NCBI RefSeq assembly: GCF_910592395.1
Contig: NC_088315.1
Span: forward strand, 20,657,219-20,721,218
Direction: 5' to 3'
Length of the DNA stretch: 64,000 nucleotides
Origin: Lineus longissimus
Lineage: Eukaryota > Nemertea > Pilidiophora > Heteronemertea > Lineidae
Under the pieces are notes generated by a model. The model searched no databases and was not told the origin of the DNA. It saw only the letters and a program-made list of their open reading frames with translations. Below, one piece after another: positions 56,780-64,000 of this stretch; position 1 is the stretch's first letter; each line of letters opens with the position of its first letter. A program made the position numbers and the translations under genes.

Positions 56780-56930
56780 TTAAAGGGAGACTATAGGCAG
56801 GAGCTAGAGGGGCCGATTGGAAGCTGCTGCATGTGATTCAGTGATAAACATGTTCCAGTGTGAATAGGTTCGATATTCTGTGAGATTTGACTTAACTTGC
56901 TAGCAGCCCCTCTCTGTTGTCTCCCTTTAA
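56780..56930 (+). mobile_element. TTAA-flanked MITE, copy B
   Basis: A 151-bp element bounded by TTAAAGGGAGAC and its exact inverse GTCTCCCTTTAA, without coding sequence. The left 25 bp, ATTCAGTGATAA and GTGTGAATAG are shared with copy A (25934-26104), so both come from one family. Its perfect 12-bp ends make it the younger or better kept copy. Confidence 0.75.
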
Positions 56931-57269
56931 AAACTTTGGCAGTTGGTTGCCGATTCTCCAGAGGGAAACCAAACCAAGAGTATTGCTGTGCCATGTCTCC
57001 TGAAATGTGCAAGTCAATAATCCGAGACAAATATTTGCAAAAAAGACATCTATATTATTAGATAAGCAAGAGATGTTGAATAAATTATCAATGCTCAAAT
57101 ACCTGTTTTTGTTGTTAGTTCATTGCAACATCACTGTTCGAAAATGATTTCGGGTGTTTCTGATGGGGATTTCATACTTGAATATGTCTGAATAAGGCAG
57201 TACTTTCCCATTCACATGTTAGTGAGTAGAGAACTGTACTGCTCTTCATAACTGTAATCATAGTAAGCA

Positions 57270-57900
57270 TCTAAAATGACCCAGAAACTCCTGAGCAGAT
57301 CTCGCAGTGCTCTTTCAGACGGGCACAACCAGGCTGTCTCTTCTGTAACAGTCTGATCTTCTGTCACGGCCTGAGCTAACATCGTTCTGTGCCCTTGAAG
57401 ACGGGTACATCTTGACTGATATCTGATATCTCGCTCTGCTCTTGAAGGCATGCACAACCTTGCCATCTCTTCCACAAGAGACAACTGGGCCTACTGCCTT
57501 GGTATGAGCCCATATCAAAGACAGGCACAACCAGGTTAACAGGTACAGCCTGGTCATCTCTTCTACCGTATAACTCATGTCCTGCTGCCTTGGACTGACC
57601 TCCATTCTCACTATACTCATGAAGGCATGCACAAACATGTTGTCTCTCCTACTACAGATAACAAGAGACGAGCTAGCATACCTCTCTCAGTCACTGTCTT
57701 TTTGACCAGAGACATCATGACCTAATCTCTTGGACTAAGCTGATAGTTCACTGTGCTCAAGAACACACGCACAACCTGTCCTTCTCTTCTATAACATAAT
57801 ACATCACGGCCAACTGCCTTTGATTGAGCTGATATCTCACTCTATTCTTGAAGACAGACACAATCTGTCCGTCTCTTCTATAACCGACGTAGTACTTTCT
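57270..57900 (+). repeat. degenerate ~90-bp tandem repeat
   Basis: Phrases such as ATGCACAACCTTGCCATCTC, ACGCACAACCTGTCCTTCTC and GACACAATCTGTCCGTCTCT recur at 80-100 bp spacing, each followed by TTCTATAAC or a variant and a CTGCCTTGG-like block. Units are poorly conserved, so it is an old array. It gives rise to a chance minus-strand ORF. Confidence 0.55.
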
Positions 57901-57922
57901 CAATCCCAACCAAAGGCCAAGG

Positions 57923-57962
57923 GAGCGAAACGACTGGGGGCGAAAAGGTCAGGAAGCGAAAA
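57923..57962 (+). repeat. dispersed GGGGGCGAAAAGG repeat, copy 2
   Basis: GCGAAACGACTGGGGGCGAA followed by AAGGTCAGGAAGCGAAAA. It shares a 23-bp core with the fragment in the ETFRF1 promoter region (22741-22777, other strand). Confidence 0.6.
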
Positions 57963-60522
57963 ACCGCAATTCACAAGATGGAGCTGTCGTTCATTTCGAC
58001 CTCGATACGATTACTCCTTAAAAATTCGTATTTCAATAAATGAACACTATCAAGCTCTCAAAGTAAAGTTTTTCGTAAATGAATGTATGTTCAAGTAATA
58101 TCAATATTTTTTTTGTGATAATAATTGAGAAATAAACAAATCAACATTTTGTGAATTGACGATATTTTTGGTCACATAAAATTACCCAGAGTTCACCACG
58201 ACTGTCACTTCTCAACTTCATGAACTTTGGAAATTGGGAGAAGTATGTTCGAAAAAACTCCGTTTTCAGTGCGATTTTGATAAAGAAATCCGAAGTCTGA
58301 CTTAAAAAGTGGAGATAATAACCATACGATATAATTGAAAGCCTGACTAATTAACTTCTTTCTATGCATTTTATGTTTTCAGCGTGTTTAGTGTTGCTTT
58401 GATTTTTTTACAATGAATGAATGAACATACAGTCAACAGCCTATATCATGATATGATAGCATCATGATATCTATCATTGTGTAGTCGATTTATGTTACGT
58501 TAGGCCTTTGCATGCGTTTATACGTTACATACTCTTCATTAGAATCAGTTCGTGAATTATCGCAATATGCATTTCAGGGGGTGATTGCCAGCGAGGTATG
58601 AACTATCTCACGTACATCAGCGCAGCTTTTGGTCGTGGCAACATACATGGTTTTGAAAAGGGGGAGGCTTCTAACCATGCGCGATATTGCATCACCACTT
58701 CTGGGTTATATCGCCATTTATGTTATGAGGTTTATTCCCATTAAAACGTGGCCATATTACGCACTCATCTCACGACCTGGCGATACAATTACAATATCGC
58801 GCAAAGTTAAAGTTCTATCTAGTTTTTGTAATAATGAATTTACTGATTGACTGAGCAAAATTTGTGCTTGAATCAGCCAGTCTGCACACCCTTCGTTATG
58901 ATGTGAGTCCTCAGTGAACTGCGATGATTGAATCAATTTCAGCTGAATTTCAACATGGCTCATGTATTGACCAATTACTCCGACTGAGTGAGAGTGTTTG
59001 ATGCTGTGGGGGGTTGCAGGGTTTGTCAAAGGGGCCAAAAACTATGCCATGTACAGTTCTCTCAAAGACCTTCATTTTGATACCCATGTTGATAAGATTC
59101 GATGACATGAACTTTGCGACCATTAGGCCTTTTTAAATGTCCCATTTCTGAGATAAATAAATGAACAACTTTACACGTGGGAAAAACACATTTTTGTAAT
59201 CAGCACTCCGTATTACCCAGAAACAACTGTTTGCCCGCTAATTTGTAAAATGGAACTTCATACTTGGCCCGTGGCCGACATGCTACATACATAGCTTTCT
59301 CCTGTGTGTTGTATGTGGGCCTATGTGACCTCCTGTATTACTATTTATTTGAGCTCAAACCCCCTGTGTGATGACCACGTGTGATTGGTCAAATTATCTT
59401 TTAAGCTTTGTTTTGTGTGCAGGCCTATGTGTCAATGAGAACACCACACCCTCTATTCATGAGGGCAGACCAAAAGGGCTATTCTTTCCTTAGATAAACA
59501 GCTACAAAATAATTGTAAACACCAGTAATGCAGTAGCCCAACTATACCTGTACAATCTTACCTAATCTTACATGTCTTATGGATTAAATATATGAGGCAT
59601 GTATTTGTGGATTGGTCAGACTGGGCATTGAGGTGTGGGCATTGATTGGGGGAGCAGTGTAATATTTGCATCTGGTCTTAGTATATGTGGTATGTATACA
59701 GTCTTATCCATCCTCATTACAGACTTCACTTCAGGTTAGGTTGAGTTATTGTGGAAAGCCTTAAGAAAGGAATAACAACATGGTAATTGCACCATTGATT
59801 TCTGATTTCCTGTACGCAGAAGACTGATAGTTAACCCGGATCATCTTTCCAGCATAAGTGTGTTGTGTTAGGACTTATTTGATGTATTGGATTGTTGGAG
59901 ATGGAAATCCCTGAGCTTATTTCGTGACAAGATGTGGAAGGGGCAGTACAAAACATTAATTTCTGACCATTTTTCTTGACGGATTTCTTACAAAATGGCA
60001 AGTGTTTTCTGTTCATACCTTACTCTTCATCTTAGCCCAGTCCTGCTAGTGTTCTCCACAAGGGATTTAACGCGGCGGGTGCAACCCGACCACACCCTAT
60101 TTAACCATATTCTTTCTATTCCACTATCCCTAAACACATGAAGTTAAATGTTGTTCTCTGAGGAGGCCTTGATACGGACACTAACAACAGTACTGCAAAC
60201 TTTTTGTGGGCACGGTCCCCAGTTCAAATGATAACCTAGGCCCATTTTCTCATTACCCCTCAGCGATGTAACTTTATCAATTTGTGTTTGTAGTAAAGTT
60301 GAGTGTTTTTTCATTGACGGTGTGACAACAAGGCTGATTGATCATGTGACTGCGTTACTTGATATTGTCAGCGCATCACTTGTAACTGAATACTGAACTC
60401 ATCAGTCCATACCTGTGCTCTCCATGAAGTCAATTTTTGTAAAGAAGATTGGTATTACTTTCTCTGCTTGGAGGATACAAGTTGTGGCTGTGTGTCAACT
60501 GGATGTGTAGTGAGCTCGCATC

Positions 60523-60614
60523 ATGGTGGCATTGGTGCATGGCAAGTCTAACTGTCCGAAGGCAACTCGTGTTTTAGTGGTTGCAGCTTTGAGCAAAGTA
60601 CATTATGATGATAG
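60523..60614 (+). other. candidate first coding exon of SLC45A3-like gene
   Basis: An ATG opens a 92-nt frame (MVALVHGKSNCPKATRVLVV and 10 more codons) ending at a good donor, GATAG|GTTAGT, in phase 2. The acceptor TTTCAG at 61438 starts an open segment that needs exactly one base to complete a codon and is in frame with the transporter ORF. The join would add 63 residues before Met at 61536. The peptide is not recognised. Confidence 0.3.
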
Positions 60615-61535
60615 GTTAGTGCTGTCACAGATCCGGCCTCCTCCTTTTGTTTGCCATGAGAGGGTTTTCTAATTTATTCTTTCACCAAAAAACCAACCAA
60701 AAAAGCACATTCCCACCATCACATAAAGACAGGGAGCAGTTACAGCAGAAAATTGTCTTATAGTTATGAAGTCAGAATTGATCAAAAATTGCAAATTTGA
60801 CTGTTTTGAGGAGCAGAAAGGGACTTCAAGCTTCACTGGAAATGATTTGACAGATGTATTGTAAGGACAATAGCTGTTTTGGAAACTCATCTTCGATGCA
60901 TGGAATAGGTATTAACAGGCCCTGTTCTGGCCTTTGAACTGCTGAACAAAACAGTTTTAAGGGAATTATGTTGGTTGGTTAATCCTTAATAAGGTGACAT
61001 GGTTAATGAGGCAGAACTTGTGTCTTGCCCAACACAATGCATACAGCCATAGGCCTACTGTCAAATGTTTTGGTTTCAGATTCATCACAATGGTATGGCT
61101 CAACATACATTCATGTACACAATCATGATCTATAAACCTCTTTTTCTTCTTCAGAAGTCGACTCTCATTCCGTATTTAGTGTTGTTTTAATGTTGTCTTT
61201 GACGCTGGCTGGTGTGATCCGTCTGTTAAGGCTGCTTTGGTCTTCTTCTCCTAGATGTCTTGCCATCCAAGGCTAATGAGTGACATCTACCTACGTTGGT
61301 TGTTGGGAGTATTTCTTCTCGTAGACTGGTTTCCAGCCAAGGCGGAGTAGGCCAGTCTACCCCAGGGTCATTTTAGAGAATGAACTTGGCTATCATTTGC
61401 TTCATGTTTTGATAGTTGTGATATATTTATCGTTTCAGAGAATACTCATCTGATGGATATACTCAACCAGCATCAACCAATCAGCAATCTCATCATGACA
61501 ATCACAAGACGGACAGCTCTTTAGACTCTGACACG

Positions 61536-63680
61536 ATGTTCCCCAAGGGCGTACGGGTCCGTGCAGACCCACCAACGTTGCTCCAGCTGGTCCTCCTAAA
61601 CGCTCTCGTGTGTGGCAGCGAGATTGTCCTCAGTGCCGGGTTTGCGTATCTTCCTCCGATGTTGCTGAAGGCAGGTGTTAGGGAGCAGCACATGTGTGTC
61701 TTCCTCAGCCTCGGACCGCTGCTAGCATGCTTCATCGTACCTCATATAGCACGGGCAAGTGATAACTGCAGGAGTCGATTCGGTCGCAGGCGTCCATTCA
61801 TTTTCGTGTTAGGATTATTAACGTGTCTCTCATTACTCATCATTCCATACGGAGAGAACGTCACATCGTCGATATTTCAAAAGAATTACTGGTGGATTAA
61901 ATATACAGGCATATTTCTGTTGGGCTTGGGGACTGTTCTTCTGGATTTCTCCGCTCAGGCATGTCTGACTCCCTGTGAAGCTTTGCTCACCGATGTCAGC
62001 CGGGCGTCGGGAACTAGTGAGCGGACGTTCATGGTATATTCCTTCATGTCAGCTGTTGGTGGATGTGTTGGATATTTGATCACGGCTTTAGATTGGAATT
62101 CTAGTCCGTTGGCTGTATTATTCGGTGGCCAGGAGAAGACCTGTTTCACAGTGCTGTTTTTCCTCTTCCTGTTAGCCATGTTTGCCAGTTTAGGTGTCGC
62201 ACAGGAAGCACTTATCGACAATGTGGAGATTCCCATCCATGACACAGATGCTACCTCACTCACCACTACGGATATCGCTGATTTGATCAAAAGTGGTGGC
62301 AATACGAAATATGATCTCGGTTATGAAAGTCTGAGTAATCACTCGGATGAAGGTGAAGCATCGATGGAGAAGAGACCTCTCAAAGCAACGGACCGCACTG
62401 ACGTCAACTCGCCAAGACACATCAACGTCCAAATCTCAAAACCTTATCTATATCTTCCAAGTATCCTGTCCGCTGACCGCAGCGGTGTACACCTCCATCA
62501 CAGATTACTCAAGCGCTTCTCATATTTACTCAAATACTTAACGTCTGGCATTTATCAAAAACTACCATGGGCGATACAAAATATTTGTGAAGCACCTGGC
62601 GTCCTGAAAAAATTAATGATGGCTGATTTCTTTAGTTGGTCGGCTATTATGTGCTTCAATCTCTATTTCTCAGACTTTGTGGGGCAGTACGTGTACGATG
62701 GCGATCCGAACTCTGTGGAAGGTTCCAAGGCCCAGATAGCTTATGACAATGGCGTTCGTAACGCCAGCTGGGGGTTACTGCTCCATTGTGTGTTAGCTGC
62801 TCTATGCTCAGTGTTCATGGAAACTTTAGTGGATCGCTTCGGCTCAAAGTGGACGTTTCTCTCTGGGATGGTCTCATTCACGATAGCATTGACTGTCATG
62901 GTGTTTTCAAAGAATTTCTTTATGGTGATGTTTCTGGCGACGTTGACAGGCTTCTCCAATACTGTGGTGACCACCATTCCGTTTTCTCTCATAACCATGT
63001 ACCAGGATGATAAAGAGGTAGGTTATCACCATTGGTCTTCCTCATCTAACATACCTCCTGGTCAGTCGTCCTCATCTAACATACCTCCTGGTCAGTCGTC
63101 CTCATCTAACATACCTCCTGGTCAGTCGTCCTCATCTAACATACCTCCTGGTCAGTCGTCCTCATCTAACATACCTCCTGGTCAGTCGTCCTCATCTAAC
63201 ATACCTCCCGAGTCCATGCAACACAAGTTTGACTGAAACAAAAAATGACCTCAGGAAGAAACAAACCAAACTTCTGACTGAAAGTTTTCGAGTCAGTGGC
63301 TATTATGTGCCTATGGGTCGGTTGGGTAAACACTAAAACTCCCATCTCAAGTGCTTTTCTCCACTATTTTATGATTTCAGGTGTTTTTCTACGATATCGA
63401 CTACAGCACCCGAGGTACGGCTCAGGATATCTCGATTCTTGACAGTTCCTACTACCTCTCACAGGTCATCCTGACCATGATCGTCGGCTACGTGGCTCAC
63501 CTCTGTGGGACGGTAGCGGCTTACATGGTCTGCTCGGCCCTGTTTGGCATCGTCGCCTGCTATTGCGTCACCCAGGTGCCGTACAGTCGCCAGGAGATGA
63601 TCACGTCTCTAAGGAACCGACGCCAGCAGATGATATCTAAAGCGACAGAGAACGGCACGGCAAACACTCCGGTGATGTAG
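61536..63680 (+). CDS. SLC45A3: SLC45A3-like MFS sugar/proton transporter
   Basis: Two exons, 61536-63017 and 63381-63680; 1782 nt, 593 aa (human SLC45A3, prostein, 553). SLC45 proteins are major-facilitator proteins related to plant sucrose transporters and carry sugars with protons. Seen: about 12 hydrophobic segments; RFGRRRPFI at 81-89, the family signature after helix 2; LLDFSAQACLTPCEALLTDV (human LLDFCGQVCFTPLEALLSDL); MSAVGGCVGYLITALDWNSS; a long hydrophilic loop between helices 6 and 7; DFFSWSAIMCFNLYFSDFVG; and ILDSSYYLSQV with AAYMVCSALFGIVACY at the end, matching SLC45A3 better than A1, A2 or A4. Met 61536 gives a human-like N-terminus, but the frame is open back to an acceptor at 61438, so a longer form is possible (see 60523). 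The 363-bp intron starts GTAGGT and contains a 30-bp minisatellite that stays open in frame. Confidence 0.92.
63041..63208 (+). repeat. 30-bp minisatellite in SLC45A3-like intron, in frame
   Basis: 5.6 copies of a 30-bp unit (CTCATCTAACATACCTCCTG then GTCAGTCGTC), beginning 24 bp after the exon 1 donor. The copies are identical except at the last edge. Read through from exon 1 without splicing, each unit codes for SSSSNIPPGQ, and the frame stays open until TGA at 63234-63236. Confidence 0.95.
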
Positions 63681-64000
63681 ACTGTGATTATGGAGGTGAT
63701 GAGGTAATGACGGGTATGCAGGTATATTTACTTGAGTTTTAACATTGGAGACGAGGGGGGGGGGGTCATACTCAAAAGCTCTAAGGCCATTGCCACAACC
63801 TAGTGTCAGACGCACTATTATTCATGACACGGGTGACTGTTGCCAGTTTTTCATGCGTCTGTGGATGTTGTTCCTACATTGTTTTTAAACTTGGTTTGTT
63901 GAAATATGGGTTGCTGGCGACTTGAAAAAGAATTGACAGGATAGACTTATTCGAAGAAGACGAATCGGTGCCAAAACAAATGAAATGCGCTCACTCAGAA
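63681..64000 (+). other. SLC45A3-like 3' UTR
   Basis: Sequence after the stop codon with no coding frame of note. A GAGACGAGGGGGGGGGGG tract lies near 63750-63767. No poly(A) hexamer is seen before the window ends. Confidence 0.6.

Larger units (their letters stand above)
55888..61438. other. intergenic region before SLC45A3-like gene
   Basis: 5.5 kb with no convincing conserved gene. It holds MITE copy B (56780-56930), a degenerate repeat of about 90 bp (57270-57900), a GGGGGCGAAAAGG fragment (57923-57962), and the candidate first coding exon of the transporter at 60523-60614. ORFs at 56413-56673 and 58629-58850 were examined and have no recognisable domain. Confidence 0.45.

Noticed and set aside
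57315-57638. 107-aa minus-strand ORF
   Set aside because: Falls in an old degenerate ~90-bp tandem repeat; the peptide is repetitive and not recognisable.
58629-58850. 73-aa hydrophobic plus-strand ORF
   Set aside because: No recognisable domain, no clear splice context, AT-rich intergenic DNA.

Overview
The window is nuclear DNA of an animal. Eight protein-coding genes are broken into many short exons with GT-AG introns, have no operons, and match well-known bilaterian proteins. Intron positions, intact domain architectures and AT-rich introns full of minisatellites, SINE-like pieces and small inverted-repeat elements suggest a slowly evolving, probably marine, invertebrate (lophotrochozoan or invertebrate deuterostome). 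The phylum cannot be fixed from the sequence alone. Exon joins were worked out by hand from splice signals and reading phase, and every listed CDS sums to a whole number of codons.

Layout: (1) 812-8717, minus: ARF6 small GTPase, 4 coding exons, 175 aa, with a possible 5' noncoding exon near 12.9-13.1 kb. (2) 14927-21869 (possibly 21976), minus: DNAI7/CASC1, an axonemal dynein-associated protein, at least 14 coding exons. (3) 22840-23958, plus: ETFRF1/LYRM5, a mitochondrial LYR protein, head to head with DNAI7 as in human 12p12. (4) 29277-33323, minus: the CRK SH2-SH3-SH3 adaptor, 7 exons, 274 aa. (5) 33866-39882, plus: a FAM187-like Ig-domain membrane protein, 12 exons, 568 aa, divergent from CRK across a 542-bp region with two CRE octamers. 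(6) 40623-43480, minus: NUP50 nucleoporin, 7 exons, 455 aa, tail to tail with the FAM187-like gene. (7) 44790-54214, plus: PHF21A/BHC80-like PHD protein, 15 exons plus a candidate 27-nt microexon. (8) 61536-63680, plus: SLC45A3-like transporter, 2 clear exons, with a candidate upstream coding exon at 60523-60614.

The genes do not form a pathway. Except for the DNAI7-ETFRF1 pair, which is also adjacent in vertebrates, they are unrelated housekeeping, signalling and ciliary genes.

The most unusual structure is in CRK. An 87-bp minisatellite has amplified the 3' part of the SH2 exon together with its splice donor, so five near-identical exon ends and GTAAGT donors lie in a row. Other points are the in-frame minisatellite at the SLC45A3 exon 1 donor, the PHF21A microexon candidate, a TTAA-flanked MITE family, and a foldback element downstream of PHF21A.
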